Shown here one piece after another: positions 23,883 to 35,957 of a stretch of 64,000 nucleotides of DNA. The notes beneath the pieces are model-generated. The model worked only from the letters and a program-made list of their open reading frames with translations, had not been told where the DNA came from and ran no database searches. Within the stretch, counting starts at the first letter, position 1, and every line of letters begins with the position of its first letter. The position numbers were made by a program, and so were the translations under genes. Source of the stretch: Trematomus loennbergii (Eukaryota > Chordata > Actinopteri > Perciformes > Nototheniidae); assembly GCA_012861695.1 (NCBI GenBank), contig JAAOOA010000157.1, positions 78,501 to 142,500 on the forward strand, given 5' to 3'.

Positions 23883-24485
23883 TTAATGATCAATCATTAT
23901 AAAACATATCATATATATTATTCTGAAATGGACCAATCTGCACGACGACTACTTTTACTGTTGCTACTTTAACTATATTTTGATGCCAATACTTTTCTAC
24001 TTTTAATTGAGGAACATTTTGAATGCAGGACTTTTACTGTAACAGAGTATTCCTACACTCTGGTACTTCTACTTTTACTCAAGTACAAGATCTACTTATT
24101 CCACCTCTGGTAGCGTATTAGCCTGAATTGTAGCCACAAAAAGAGCTGCATCAAAATAGACTCACAATGGTAACAAGTGGAAAATAATATTTACAAATGT
24201 GTACAATGATTTGTAGGTAATGCTGACTACTCAAGACACCTGTCTTATACATGTTCAAAGGAAGACTGTGTTTCTTCTACAATTACGTGGGATTAAAGCA
24301 AAATGTAGTTTTACTTGTATAATACTACAAGACTTTATTTAACAGCCTGTTTCTAAAATGATCAACCATAGCGACGCGGTCAAATCCTCAGTTTATAATT
24401 TATAGCAACATACTAACAAGCTAATGTCTAATCCGCAGGAGTCGAATCACGTGCCCCGGCGCGTCGTCTGCGTTCGATTAACCCC

Positions 24486-24968
24486 TTGACTGCCTCACAG
24501 TTCTCTGATGTTTTTAATGCTTCTCCGATCTGTAAATTAGATGTGAACTGTGCTTTTAATGCTGATGAGCTTATCTCCTTTGACTCGACATGCACACTAA
24601 TACTGGATTCTGTTGCTCCTTTTACGCTTAGACGCACCAAAGTTCTATCAGAGCCGTGGCTCAATGACTGTACTCGTGCTCTCAGACGCGCTTGCAGGCG
24701 TGCAGAGAGAAAATGGAAAAAGGATAAACTCCATGTCTCCCTAGAAATCCTTCGTGCTTGCCTTTCTGACTACCAGACGGCAGTCAAAGCAGCCAAAACA
24801 GAGCACATTTCTCTGTTAATCTCCAAAAACAGCCATAAACCTCAGGTTCTTTTTAATGTCCTCAACTCTATCATTAATCCCTGTGATGTTTCTTCTATTG
24901 TCCCATCGACTACTCTCTGTGATAAGTTTCTTACATTTTTTATTGAAAAGTATCTGCTCTTAGGCTAG
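24486..24968 (+). pseudogene. L2 ORF2 linker between endonuclease and RT
   Basis: Open frame with SDVFNASPICKLDV, PWLNDCTRALRRACRRAERKWKKDK and HISLLISKNSHKPQVLFNVLNSIINP. 'PWxND-xxRxxRRxxRxxERxWRK' is the typical segment after the endonuclease in L2/Rex-type LINEs. It ends in a stop at 24966-24968, then the frame continues elsewhere into the RT. Confidence 0.75.
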
Positions 24969-25213
24969 CCCACACTAGTGCTACCCCAGATCCTGCTCCT
25001 TTTCTGTGCCCTGCTGTCCTCGACCACTTTGAGCCTGTATCCCTCTCTTCTCTCTCGGATGTAGTCAAGCACCTGCGGCCGACAAACTGCACCTCAGACA
25101 GCATTCCCTCTCGCCTTCTCAGAGATGTTTTTGATTCAGTTGGAGCAAGTATTTTATTACTTTTAAACACCTCTCTTAGCTCAGGATGTGTCCCAGCTGC
25201 CTTCAAACATGCC

Positions 25214-26047
25214 GTGGTTAAGCCACTCCTTAAAAAGAAAAATCTCGACCCCTCCATTCTCGCAAATTTTAGGCCCATCTCCCAGCTACCTTTTTTATCA
25301 AAAGCCCTGGAGCGAGTAGTCTACGCCCAGCTGCAGTCTTTTTTAACCATCCATGGAATCCATGAAAAGTTTCAGTCTGGCTTCAAACCCATGCACAGCA
25401 CTGAAACAGCCCTTTTAAGAGTTTTTAATGATCTGCTCCTAGCCGCCGACTCAGGTAGCCCAGCTGTCTTGGTGCTGTTAGACCTGACAGCTGCCTTTGA
25501 CACTGTGGACCATAGCATCCTGCTGTCACGGCTTGAACAGTCCGCTGGCATCACAGGCTCTGCCCTTGCATGGTTCAGGTCCTACCTGACAGACCGTAGC
25601 TTCTCGGTACAGCTAGGTGCCTTCTCCTCTGCCAAAGCCCCTCTTACCTGTGGGGTTCCCCAAGGCTCGATTCTGGGCCCCATCCTTTTTCTACTGTACA
25701 TACTGCCCCTAGGTTCAATTCTCACAAAACATAATATTCCCTTCCACTGCTACGCCGACGATGTACAGATCTATCTGCCTCTCAAAGCAAATGTCAAACA
25801 CTCACTACAGCAGTTGATGGACTGCAGAGATAAAATCCTGGCTGAGCAAAAACTTCTCAACCTCAACGAGAGCAAGACTGAGGTCATCTTTTTTGGACCG
25901 CAACCTCCAGCCTCTCCGGTTGATATTCTGGGCTCTCTCAAAAAAAACATCCTCCCCTCGGTCATGAACCTTGGAGTGACCTTCACTAGCACTTTTAAAT
26001 TCGACAAGCAGGTCAGCACCGTAGTAAAATCCTGCTTTTTTAAATAA
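25214..26047 (+). pseudogene. L2 reverse transcriptase
   Basis: A 277-codon frame with NFRPISQLPFLSK (residues 18-30), [13 protein letters not shown] (88-100, first catalytic Asp), GVPQGSILGP (147-156) and YADD (180-183). LNESKTEVIFFG follows. All palm motifs are intact. The frame ends at 26047, and the C-terminus continues in another frame with ERVINAFVTSRLDYCNALYVG from about 26090. Confidence 0.9.
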
Positions 26048-26792
26048 GACTATTGGCCAAAACCAAGTCGTATTTATCTTTTAATGACTTAGAAAGGGTT
26101 ATTAACGCCTTTGTAACCTCGAGACTGGACTATTGCAACGCTCTGTATGTGGGTATGGACCAGGCCTCAATTAAACGCCTGCAGCTAGTCCAAAACGCGC
26201 TGCACGTTTGCTGACTGGCCACAAAAAGCGTGACCACATCACCCCTATTCTGGCCTCACTACACTGGCTTCCAGTTCGGTTCAGAATTGATTTTAAAATC
26301 CTTTTATTTGTTTTTAAAGCACTAAATGGGCTGGCTCCGGCCTATATAGCTGAACTGCTCCAGCGCTACACCCCAGCCAGAGCTTTAAGGTCTGCTGACC
26401 AGCTGCTGCTGGTAGTGCCCAAGACCAGGCTAAAACCCGAGGGCACCGAGCCTTCGCAGCAGCTGGCCCTAGGCTCTGGAACACTCTGCCCCTCCATGTG
26501 AGGTCGGCCCAGACCCTAGGGGTTTTTAAATACACTAAAAACACACTTCTTCTCTCTGGCTTTCTAGTTAGAGCGGAGCACGACTCCTGACTTTTCCTGT
26601 GTTTTTTTTATTTTTTTTTTTTTATATATATCTGTTGTAATTTATTGTCGTTTATTGTGATTTGTAGTAATGTGTTTTTATTACATGTACAGCACTTTGG
26701 CTCGACCAAAAATCGCTTTTAAATGTGCTTTATAAATAAAACCTGATTTGATTTGATTTGATAATTACAACAGTGAGTGCTTCCTCCTCTGA

Positions 26793-26829
26793 ACACCACA
26801 GGATGGCGACTGTAACCATCCTGTGGTGT
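26793..26829. repeat. 14-bp perfect hairpin
   Basis: ACACCACAGGATGG and CCATCCTGTGGTGT are perfect complements around a 9-base loop. It lies within hAT-like copy 2, just after the L2 tail. I see no terminator-like T-run or other context. Confidence 0.6.
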
Positions 26830-26999
26830 ACTGACATAGGTACGCTCCTCTGAAATTATTGTCACCTGCATAAGCAATTATCCCTGATCGAGTTTCTATT
26901 CAGCTTGCTAACGTTACTAGCTTAAACAAACGTAACATGCAACGTTAGCCAAATCCAAAATGCTCTACTACGGCGTACCTTTCATGTGGCTCGTCAGCG

Positions 27000-27165
27000 C
27001 AGACTCGCGCATCGTGAATAACTGAAAGTCTTTTTGCACACTTTGCAGGAGGCTTTTCGTGGGGTTGATCCAAGTCTTAGTCATGGCTTGTATTTGTCTT
27101 CTGCTAGCCAACGCTCATTGAAACGGCAACTTCCTGGCATACTGTCATCTATCACTCTCATCAGA
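27000..27165 (-). pseudogene. BED/TTF-type finger fragment of the hAT-like transposase
   Basis: The minus strand reads CRFNERWLAEDKYKP, then (past a stop) KASCKVCKKTF, with C-x2-C. The same segment appears in copy 3 at 44262-44510 as RFNERWLAEDKYKPWL ... ASCKVC. W-L-x5-W-L followed by C-x2-C is the pattern of KIAA1586/ZNF862-type hAT-derived fingers. It is dead here. Confidence 0.6.
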
Positions 27166-27464
27166 TTGCCCAGGTCACACGTAAAACAAAAACTTGCAGG
27201 TCACGCGCATAGCGCGGGAATGACGGAGCGGAGCTGTTTTATGTAGAAGCGAACAATTAAGCTCGCTCCGACTTCTTTCTTTTCTTTTAATCTAAAAAGC
27301 GACAGCAATTTATTGTAAAAGTAAAGCATTTACAATTTCAAGCACTTTGTCCCAAATCCAAGCACCATTCCCAAAATCCAAGCACTTTTCAAACCTTGAA
27401 AACACCACAGAAACATTTCAAGCATTTTCAAGGATTTCCAGCACCCGTGGGAACCCTGTGTTTT

Positions 27465-28411
27465 CTAAAGGTATCTCACTATTTCTCTTTCTGCAGTTTC
27501 ACAGCGAGGATTGGGGACCCTGAGCTAGGTACTTAAACTATTTAGCTGTTTAGAGCGAATGTTAATGTAAGTGTTTGCAGCCGGTGCTAAGGGAAAGCTG
27601 TACAATGATTGTCATTTTCTAGAGGTGCCGGAGAGACAGAGAGGTGGGAGGGAATGAGAGAGGTATGGATGAGGGGAGAGAAGGACAGGGGGAAAGGAAA
27701 AGAGAGAGAAGGACTGCCAAAGAAAGTGCAGAGAGCCTGAGAACGAGTGAGTGCTCTGAGCGGACAGATAGAGAGAGGGATGGAGCTGGACGGAGAGCGA
27801 GAGATGTAGAACATGTTTCCGTGGTAATGGAGTTTGCCATCTCGTTGTAGCCGCTGGCTGTTGCCGTGGTGGTGGCAGACAGATGGATCATGAATACTGT
27901 CTAGACACACTGCAGCCTGACACACTGCACCCCCCCCCCCCCTTTCGAGGGCCGGGGAACTGTCTTCCCTACTGCAGTGGTTATTACTGTTATTAATTAC
28001 ACCTGTGTTCTCACTGAACTGTCGTCTGGAATCTAATGGATGCCCAGTTAGCTGCATAGCATTACAACATTTTTTCTTAACTATTAATTTACTATAAAAG
28101 CTTGTTTTAATACTAAACAATTGGACTTCTGAATGAAGAAAATAGGGATTTAGCATTTTTAACTTTATTTTAGCCTCAGTACACTTTTCACATTCAAAAA
28201 ATATTGAGGGACATCAACAACCATGCAAGTGACACATTGTAGTCTAATACAGCATAACTAATGACAATGTAATGACAAATCTCTCAATTTGGCTAAGGAG
28301 CTATCTTTAGCTCTCTCAGACACCTCTGGGTTTCCTGTTTGTTTACCCAGGCGGACCAAATAGTCCTTGCTCCTGTTTAGAGGTGTGGAATTATTAGTTT
28401 GGAGATGAGGT
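27465..28411. other. No recognisable gene; GA-rich stretch
   Basis: 27630-27800 is a GAGAGA/GGAGAG-rich stretch. The rest is AT-rich. The antisense serine/leucine-rich frame over the GA stretch is a composition artefact. Confidence 0.5.
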
Positions 28412-29561
28412 TTAAAGGTCACCTATCATGCTATTTTTAGGCAATAGCATAGGTCTCAGATATATAAAAATTAGGGCTGTCAAGTTAATTAACTTTTTTC
28501 AAGTTAACGCAAACATTTTTTAACGCCACTAATTATTTTAACGTGCGATTAACGCATGTGCATTTGTCCTCGGCCCGCCCCGTAGTTTCAGAGCCCAAAG
28601 GCTTGACGTTGTTGTTGTTGTTGTTAGTTGGATGGTGGGAGATTCTAGCGAGAGATATGGATACCATAAAAAAGATGTTTTAAACAGCAAGCCAAGCACA
28701 CAGCTGATGCTGACAGCCCCGCTCCTGCCGCTCGCTTGCGGCAGACCACGCTTGAAAGTTTGCTGGGGAGACGCCTGGACACGGCGTCTACAAGCAGCAA
28801 GCTTTCAACAGCGATAGCTAAATGGGTGGCTACAGCTTGCAGGACAATTAACATTGTAGGACGAGAGACTGTGTGAGATAATTCGGATCGCATACAACGT
28901 GTCGACTGCACATCACAGCGCATTATTTTGACCCTAGGTGGGAACTTCAGTCTCATGCTTTGACTGAAGACAGAGGAGCGGCATTTCGCCGACAATTGTA
29001 AAACAGGCTTGTCTGTTTGAGCAACTGGCTCAGTGCAAAGAAGTACACAGGGTTGGGAGAGAGTGTAAGAGAGAGAGAGAGGTTCCAGGTTGTTGTATTG
29101 AAAATATTCAGGAGAACATTTGTCATTGTTCAGAGGTTGTTGTGTTGAGAATATTCAGGAGAATATTTGTCATTGTTCCAATGATAATAAACAAACATTT
29201 GCATAAAGCATATGTGCCCACTCATAATAATAATAATAATACATTTATTTTATATAGGCGCCTTTCAAGGCTCTCAAGGTCGCCGTACAAATACATAAAA
29301 AAAAAACAAGATACACAATAGATAACACCAGCATAAGAAACATAAACAAGACAATGCAGTATATAAATCAATCAAATAACCAAATAAATAAAAACAGAGG
29401 ATGTGTGATGGATAATGATCAGGGTGGATATGCGAGTGTGAAGAGATATGTTTTGAGGCGTGATTTGAAAATGGGGAGAGAGTCAGTGTTGCGGATGTCA
29501 GGTGGGAGGGAGTTCCAGAGGCGGGGTGCAGAGCGGCTGAAGGCTCTGGACCCCATGGTGG

Positions 29562-30026
29562 TTAAACGGAAGGGGGGTGCAGTGAGGTGGAGGGAAGCAG
29601 AAGACCTGAGTGTGCGGATGGGTGTGTTGATGTGCAGGAGGTCGGAGAGTACAGAGGAGTGAGGTTATGGATGGCCTTAAAGGCGAGGAGCAGAATCTTA
29701 AAAACTATACGGGATTTGACGGGGAGCCAGTGAAGTTGCTGAAGAACAGGAGTGATGTGGTTAATGGAGGGGGTTCTGATGATGCGGGCGGCAGAGTTCT
29801 GAACCAGTTGAAGTCTGTGGATGGATTTGAGAGGGAGACCAAAGAGAAGGGAGTTGCAGTAGTCGATGCGGGAAGTGACCAGGGTGTGAACAAGAATGGC
29901 GGTGGTCTTAGGGTTAAGGGACGGGCGGAGGCGGTTGATGTTGCGTAGATGGAAATAGGCAGAGGAGCAGACGAGTGATATTACTGATGTGAGATTTGAA
30001 TGAAAGTGTGCCGTCGAGGATGACAC
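29562..30026 (-). pseudogene. L2 ORF2 C-terminal region
   Basis: Minus-strand frame with [44 protein letters not shown] and [23 protein letters not shown]. These are the conserved post-RT segments of L2 ORF2. The frame continues the RT segment at 30069-30536 after a shift. Confidence 0.85.
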
Positions 30027-30068
30027 CCAGACTCTTAACCTGAGGGGAGGGGGAGACTGAAGAGTTGT

Positions 30069-30536
30069 CTATTGTAATGAGAAACTGTCAGGTTTGGTTA
30101 GGGTGGATTTTGTGCCAATGAGGAGAACCTCTGTTTTATTGTCGTTAAGTTTGAGAAAGTTAGAGGAAAACCAGGATTTGATGTCCTGTAAGCAGTCAGA
30201 CAGGGAGGATGGAGGGAGGATGGTGGTTGGTTTGGAGGACAAGTAGAGCTGGGTGTCATCCGCGTAGCAATGAAAGTGGATGTTGTGTTTACGGAAGATA
30301 TTGCCAAGAGGAAGTAAATAGATGATAAAAAGAAGAGGCCCCAGGACAGAGCCCTGGGGAACACCGGTCGTGACTGGAAGTGGCTGTGATTTGAAGGTTT
30401 TGAGTTGGATGAACTGAGTGCGGCCAGAGAGATATGATTTAAACCAGAGGAGGGGTGTGTCAGTGATCCCGATGGAGGTCAGTCTGTCAATGAGGATGCT
30501 TGTGGGAAATGGTGTCAAAAGCTGCAGTAAGATCAA
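30069..30536 (-). pseudogene. L2 reverse transcriptase, C-terminal half
   Basis: Contains [10 protein letters not shown] (residues 58-67), [11 protein letters not shown] and YADD (91-94), then [12 protein letters not shown]. It starts within the palm just after the first Asp motif, which lies in the broken region near 30540. Confidence 0.88.
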
Positions 30537-30551
30537 GGAGGATGAGGATAG

Positions 30552-31172
30552 TTAATAGTCCGGAGTCAGCGCCATGAGGAGGTCGTTAGTGATTTTCACC
30601 AGTGCAGTTTCTGTGCTGTGATGGGGGCGGAAACCAGATTGAAATTGTTCGTACAGGTTATTGTCAGACAAGTGGGAATGGATCTGGGATGCAACAGTTT
30701 TTTCCAGGATTTTTGAGAGAAATGGTAGGTTAGATATGGGACGAAAGTTATTAAAGTTGTTGGGGTCTGCACCAGGTTTCTTCAGTATGGGCGTGATGGC
30801 GGCTGATTTGAAAAGTGAGGGAACAAGACCAGAGGTGAGGGAGGAGTGTATGATGACAGTTATAAGGGCGGACAATGAAGGTAGACAGGCTTTTACCAGG
30901 GGGGTAGGAAGAGGGTCTAACTGACAGGTAGATGGCTTGGATTTACTGATGAGGTCAGATATTACAACAGCAGAGGGAAGTGTGAAACTTGAAAGAGAAT
31001 GAGAGAGAGGGTCGGTGAAAACAGGGAGAGATATACTGCAGGTGGTGTTAGGAGTTAGTTGCTGGTGAATGTTTTCTATTTTGTCATAAAAAAATGACAT
31101 GAGGGAGTTACAGTAGGCAGTTGAATACTGATGAGGTGCAAGAGAGTCCGGTGGTCGTAGAATGTTCTTCAC
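30552..31172 (-). pseudogene. L2 reverse transcriptase, N-terminal half
   Basis: Frame with MSFFYDKIENI, STCQLDPLPTPLVK, KKPGADPNNFNNFRPISNLPFLSKILEK and FRPHHSTETALVKITNDLL. This is the region ahead of the catalytic palm. A frameshift near 30550 separates it from the rest of the RT. Confidence 0.88.
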
Positions 31173-31423
31173 TGTAGAGAACAGGACCTTGTGTTCCCTT
31201 CGCCAGAGCTGATGAGAACTGCATAATATGATGATTTGGCTGTAGAGAGAGTGTCCTTGTAGTGGAGAATGTGGTTATTGTACATTTCTTTGTGAACGAC
31301 AAGTCCAGTTTTTTTGCAGAGGCGTTCCAATCGACGGCCTTTTGTTTTGAGTTGGCGTAGTTCAGGTGTAAACCAAGGAGCAGAATGGGTGAAGGAAACA
31401 GACCGGGTTTTTAAAGGAGCCAT
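31169..31423 (-). pseudogene. L2 ORF2 linker fragment
   Basis: Frame with APLKTRSVSFTHSAPWFTPELRQLKTKGRRLERLCKKTG, the usual 'PW-x-T-x-ELRxLK-x2-R-x2-ER' segment that follows the endonuclease. Beyond it (31424-31633) the endonuclease is largely absent. Confidence 0.8.
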
Positions 31424-32396
31424 GGTATTGAGCAGTTTATGAAGATTGTTATTGTAATGAGAAACCAGTTCATCAGGCGGGGATGAACAATTTATGCTGG
31501 GGAGGTTGTCAATGCCACCGGAGAGTGTAGTTAAATTAATATCCTTGATGTTGCGGAAGGAAATAACACGTGGCAGATTTGGTTTGGACAGTGTTAAGGT
31601 GACAGTAAAGGATATTAATGATCATCATCATTCATACGTTGATAAGAGTATTAAAAACTTGAAATATATTCCTCTAAGGTACATTTAGAACAGATGAAAA
31701 ATGTGCGATTAATTTGCGATTAATCGCGATTAACTATGGACAATCATGCGATTAATCGCGATTAAATATTTGAATCGACTGACAGCCCTAATAAAAATAT
31801 ATAAAAAACATGTCAATGAAGTGTTTTGCTCAAAATACCAAACAGATCCCATTCTAGCCATGCCTCATATCCCTCTATTTCACTTCCTGTTTCAAAAGTG
31901 CTAATTTGGGGTATAAAGCTTAAAAAAAAAAAAAGATACTGCGGTGATGAAACGCCATATCATGGATTATCAAGGATTATTTCTGAAACAGTATGGAGCT
32001 CAAAGGCTTTCTCTCTTGCCGGTTATACCACAAGGTGAGTTCCTTTCATTTCCTGCTTCTTCACACACATGCTCTGTGCAGTACAGGTTAGCTCTGAGTG
32101 TTAGCGATGCTAATGTAAACATGCACCGACCATATTACGTCAAAAGCATTGTTTCTAATAGTAACGTTTCTGATAGGGCCGTGGGTGTAAAGCCAGCCTA
32201 CATTTCCGATATTACGTCATATCGGACGCAAATCTGAATCAGCTCCGTTGTAGCCCCGTTTTTAGAGATTTGGGTACGGAGGACAAGAGAGAGGGTTTTA
32301 TTTGCTGACGCTGCGTGAGTTCCCCGACACACCGGGGACACATATTTATGTATAAAAGACATCAAAAAGTGCATTTTGCATGATAGTCCCCTTTAA

Positions 32397-33664
32397 GCTT
32401 GCTCCCTTTTGCCCACAGTGGCCACTGATAAACTAAAGTGACATATTGTATTATCAGAAACCCTAGCCTTGATCTCTGTGCTAAATTAAAAGCAGGGACG
32501 TTCTCCAAATCCGACACCAAGACTTTCTCTCCTTGACGCAGCCGAAATAAATCAAGGTGTGAGTGGAATCGATTTTCTGTGGAAATGCTGCTGCTGAGCA
32601 CACTGTGGCTCAGAAATATATATATAGTAATATCAGTGTTTCCCCTAGGTTTACTGCCTTGGCAGGGTGCTTGAATTTGAATTTTTTTTTTATCCTCTGG
32701 AGCAGAGAGGAGCTGTGGATTATTGTTATTGTTATCGTACAGTAACAAAGTATTTGTACATTAAAAAGTAATACAGTACAGTGTTACACTGTACTGTATT
32801 ACTTTTATTCAAACTGTATTCCCTTCTTATCATGTAGCCTACACTTCTTCCTTTCATTGATACATTTAAATCACCTGACTACAGCATATAACATACCTGC
32901 TGCAACCCTGTGCTGCTGCTGCTTCTCTCTGCCTCATCCTCTATTGCTGGAGGCAGCTCCACCTCATCTGATCTCTGATATGAAAGCAATCGTGTTATGA
33001 TCATATTGAGCAATTGGTGTGAGTCTAACATTAAACAAGCAGTCTGCTTGTCATACATTGCTGACGATACATTTTAAGAGGCAATTTGTTGAGTCACTGC
33101 CGCTAAATGCCGGTAGCATCAAGCTAGCAAATCCTGCATTAGCCTCACATCAACAGGTGTAGACAGAACATCCAATTATCCTGAGCTAATTTACTGAATA
33201 AACCAACTCACATCTCCTGTCTTTTTTTTCACCCAACTCATTAGACTATTCTTCTGCTGGCGTTTCATTGTTGTTTTTCTGTCAAATTCAATACTGTAGT
33301 TCAAAACCGCGGTACCTGCTCACCATCTGTGAGCTATTTTTAGAATGCGCACGCTACGTTCGTTGTCGCGTTCGCGCGTCCACCTGGGCAGGCTGTGTGT
33401 GTCCTTCTCCTCCGTGACGATAACGGCTTGAGGTTAAAAATAATAATAAACAAATTTGAAACTGGGGGGTGTGACACAAACGGGCAGAGCTCGGGGCAAT
33501 AATGCAGATTTGTTTGACTTTTTACACTTTGTTGTTCTGCTCCTTTCCTCCGCTCTTGTCTCTGATTGTGAGTGTGTGCATTCGTGTGTGCGTGTGTGTG
33601 TGTGTGTGTGTGGGGGGAGCGGAGTGTAGCCCCGCCCTTCAGAAACAGAGCGGAGGGAGAATGT
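32397..33664. other. Mostly unassigned; hAT-like left end at 32634
   Basis: CAGTGTTTCCCCTAGGTTTA at 32634 looks like a fish hAT terminus, but I found no matching right end or duplication. A small (GT)n tract is at 33588-33612. I see no supported gene. Confidence 0.4.
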
Positions 33665-34535
33665 GAATACGCAAAGCCAACACTCTCATCCCAAGCGTCC
33701 AGGAGCGACGCTTGGTCAGGGTCCCGTGGCGTCCAGTTGTGACGCGCCGAGGCTCCTTCAGCTTCATAAACGGACGCAAAGAGCTTTCAACTGATTGCAA
33801 TGTATTCCCATCGGCGGCGGTATTTGACGCTTAGGGAAGCACGGCATTCGTTTGTGTCGGAGGCTGTTAAAGGCAAGGTGAGCTTCCATTCCCATTGGAT
33901 AACGAGAATTGTACACCCGGAAGTAAGTATTCCCTTACTGTCGATTGATTTGACAGTGATATCTGCACTACTCATCAACTCAAAAACACCAGATTATCCT
34001 TGTTAATTAAACGACATTGATAGGTTTTAGTGTGTGTACAATGCTTTTGTCACGTTTTCCCCTTCAATTCTGAGAAACAAGTCGTTTTCTATGAGTTTTG
34101 GATGGCCGATTACCCACAATCCTCTGTAGCAACCATAGACTGTATAAAAAAATTAAATAATACATTATTCCGAGTGTGCTTGCTTTTCTCTTTGAAAGTC
34201 ATCACATAACGCATTGTAATACACGTTTCGGCTGCATTAAATATGACATATCTGCCGTAGTTAACTCTATTTATAGAGCCCTGATGACAAGACTTCTAGA
34301 CAAACAGGAACTGCCGCCAAACTGAAAACTTGACGTGGATCTTAAATATATAAGCAATTAAACAACATCTTACATTTCTTTTCACACAATACGTCTCCTT
34401 GCAGTATCAACACTAATTCGGCTGACTTTTATATTTGATCCAATTGGTAGATAGGCTGTATTTACGCCATAACGGTGCACAGCTGATAGAAAGGGACACT
34501 TACTGGTTAAAGCACGTTATTGCATTCTGCACATT
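33665..34535 (+). repeat. Dispersed ~0.85-kb repeat family, near-complete copy 2
   Basis: Starts near CCAACACTCTCATCCCAAGC and ends near AAAGCACGTTATTGCATT. It matches the reverse copies at 38722-39500 and 53804-54420 and the fragments at 121-285 and 1090-1150. The left end holds a small palindrome AGCGTCCAGGAGCGACGCT. Short open frames are not conserved among copies. A reverse fragment of the same right end lies at 34880-34975. Confidence 0.8.
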
Positions 34536-34879
34536 TCTTTTTTCTTTCTATCTACATACATCTTATAAGAGTATAATACATATGTATAATATCAGTTAAA
34601 TAAGTGCTTAAACATAGTTAACATTGCAGGAAAGCAATATATTAGACGTTAAGTACTTTGTCAGGCTTAATATTTATCTGTAGATACAAATTTCACTGTG
34701 TGTGCTCTGCATGTGTGACCATCAAAAGAGGGTTTCATCCCTCCATATTCATCTTCTATATCCCCAAAGCTTTTTTCTTTCAAAAGAAGACCTTAACCTA
34801 AAGTATTCTTTAATGTTTAAATAAAGCCTTATTAGTTTGTCTGTTTTGCACATCCTCCTATTAATATCTAATAATAAAA

Positions 34880-34975
34880 TTATAAAATGCAATAACGTGC
34901 TTTACCCAGTAGGTGTCCCTTTCTATCAGCTGTGCACCGTTATGGCGTAAATACAGCCTACAGATGGCATCTTAT
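34880..34975 (-). repeat. Dispersed ~0.85-kb repeat family, end fragment
   Basis: GCAATAACGTGCTTTACCCA to TACAGCCTACAG matches the right end of copy 2 in reverse. Together the two make a loose inverted pair around 34540-34880. Confidence 0.7.
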
Positions 34976-35727
34976 TTCAGACTCCAGCTTACTGCTTCCT
35001 GCCTACTACCTGCCAGTTACCTGCCTAAGACCTGCCAAAGACCAGTATCAGGGAATGTTAAGCCCTCCCACTATTTTCCAAGAGGGCGTTGCCAGATTTT
35101 CAATTTCAGGATTTAACCAGGAGATGGCGCTTCCTTCACAAAAACAGGAAGAGAACTTTCATGGACTTTCAGTTTTGTTTAGAAGAGCATTTTAACACAT
35201 CAATATTTTAGATCAAATAAAGTATATCTACTGTCGGCCGTAAGCGAACCGGGCCATTGGCGTCCGGCCGTTCTGTGATTCTCCAGAACTCACAGCTGGC
35301 CAGGGATAAGTCCCGACTCTCCCGACGGCCAATCCGTGCCTCCCCTGACTGCACGTTGCTGACACACACCGCTGCAAACTCTCTGCACGGAGGAGCCGCG
35401 GAGGAAGAGACACACGTTCACTAAGCCGAAAAAACTATATCCGGTCACAGTGATCTGCTATTTTAAAGTAAATTCAACACATATCGACCCTAAATATAGC
35501 ATATATTAAGAACGAGAAAGTGTTAACATCGTTTTTTGTAAACATATGAAAAATGTGCGAGGGTGATGACATCAGAGCATCGTCCTATGGGCTTAGCCCC
35601 GGACAGGTACAACAGGTATTCACTCAGAGGGGAGTAGGTACTAAATGCCACCCATTTACATGTAGGCAAACAGTCAAAAATCAACATACAGTAGGGGGGT
35701 GGGGGATGGTGACCGGTATGTGGGTAT
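34976..35727. other. No recognisable gene
   Basis: Includes a GC-rich block (35230-35400) with no conserved frame. I see no supported feature. Confidence 0.45.
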
Positions 35728-35957
35728 GTGGGACACTGAAAAGTCTATGTTAAAAAGCCTCAGTCACCTTAATTCATGTAATAAAAACATCTCAGGTCAG
35801 TAACACTGAAAGCTAAATGTGTAATACCATGTTCAGCTATGTTACTATTTATAATGTTATTGTTGTTACAACAGAAGATGTTTTTCTTTATATTGAAGTT
35901 AAATGCATCAATCTGGTGCACTTTGAGGTCAAAATTAAGAGATTTATGGATACCGCT
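35728..35957 (+). repeat. Local duplication, copy a (order Y-X)
   Basis: Block Y (35728-35772, GGGACACTGAAAAGTCTATG...) is followed by block X (35791-35957, CTCAGGTCAGTAACACTGAA...). Both recur 0.9-1.1 kb later in the opposite order. Identity of X is about 96% by eye. Confidence 0.85.

Larger units (their letters stand above)
24440..26762 (+). mobile_element. L2-type LINE, 5'-truncated
   Basis: Plus-strand LINE with a linker region, most of an RT, a C-terminal region, and a 3' end reading ACAGCACTTTGGCTCGACC, TGTGCTTTATAAATAAA and three TGATT repeats. The coding frame is broken by several shifts. No endonuclease remains. It sits inside hAT-like copy 2. Confidence 0.85.
22893..27458 (-). mobile_element. 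hAT-like element with CAGGGTTC ends, copy 2
   Basis: Reverse-oriented copy of the 13411-19583 element. It starts CAGGGTTCTTACACC and ends GTGGGAACCCTG, with a perfect 6-bp duplication TGTTTT (22887-22892, 27459-27464). The sequence from 22960 to 24230 is the reverse complement of the copy-1 segments at 15226-16163 and 19404-19560. It carries a MITE (23493-23882) and an L2 LINE (24440-26762). Confidence 0.88.
29224..31633 (-). mobile_element. L2-type LINE, minus strand, 5'-truncated
   Basis: On the minus strand the element ends with GTACGGCGACCTTGAGAGCC, AAAGGCGCCTATATAAAATA and a run of ATT at 29224-29245, a 3' tail known from fish L2-type LINEs. The same site in the related hAT fragment (near 18500) lacks the insertion. 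Coding frames follow the order linker, RT, C-terminal region, with frameshifts. Confidence 0.85.
28472..31790. mobile_element. hAT-type element with TAGGGCTGTC ends
   Basis: Left end TAGGGCTGTCAAG, right end GACTGACAGCCCTA, and a perfect 8-bp duplication ATAAAAAT (28464-28471, 31791-31798). Subterminal DNA is rich in TTAACGC and CGATTAA. About 2.4 kb is an L2 LINE on the minus strand. The remaining ~0.9 kb matches the fragment at 17759-18639. No intact transposase. Confidence 0.92.
28416..32392. mobile_element. TTAA MITE family B, copy 2, with nested hAT and LINE
   Basis: The left end reads AGGTCACCTATCATGC and the right end GCATGATAGTCCCCT, each flanked by TTAA (28412-28415, 32393-32396). 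Of the 3.98 kb, 3.33 kb is a hAT and its target duplication. The remaining body (GAGATTTGGGTACGGAGGA, CACACCGGGGACACATATTT) matches the copies at 7789-8147 and 58089-58565. Confidence 0.85.

Noticed and set aside
27587..28156. 189-codon minus-strand serine/leucine-rich frame
   Set aside because: It lies opposite a GAGAGA-rich stretch; the composition explains the residues.
32634..32660. Complete hAT element starting CAGTGTTTCCCCTAGG
   Set aside because: No matching right end or target duplication was found; left as a terminus-like remnant only.
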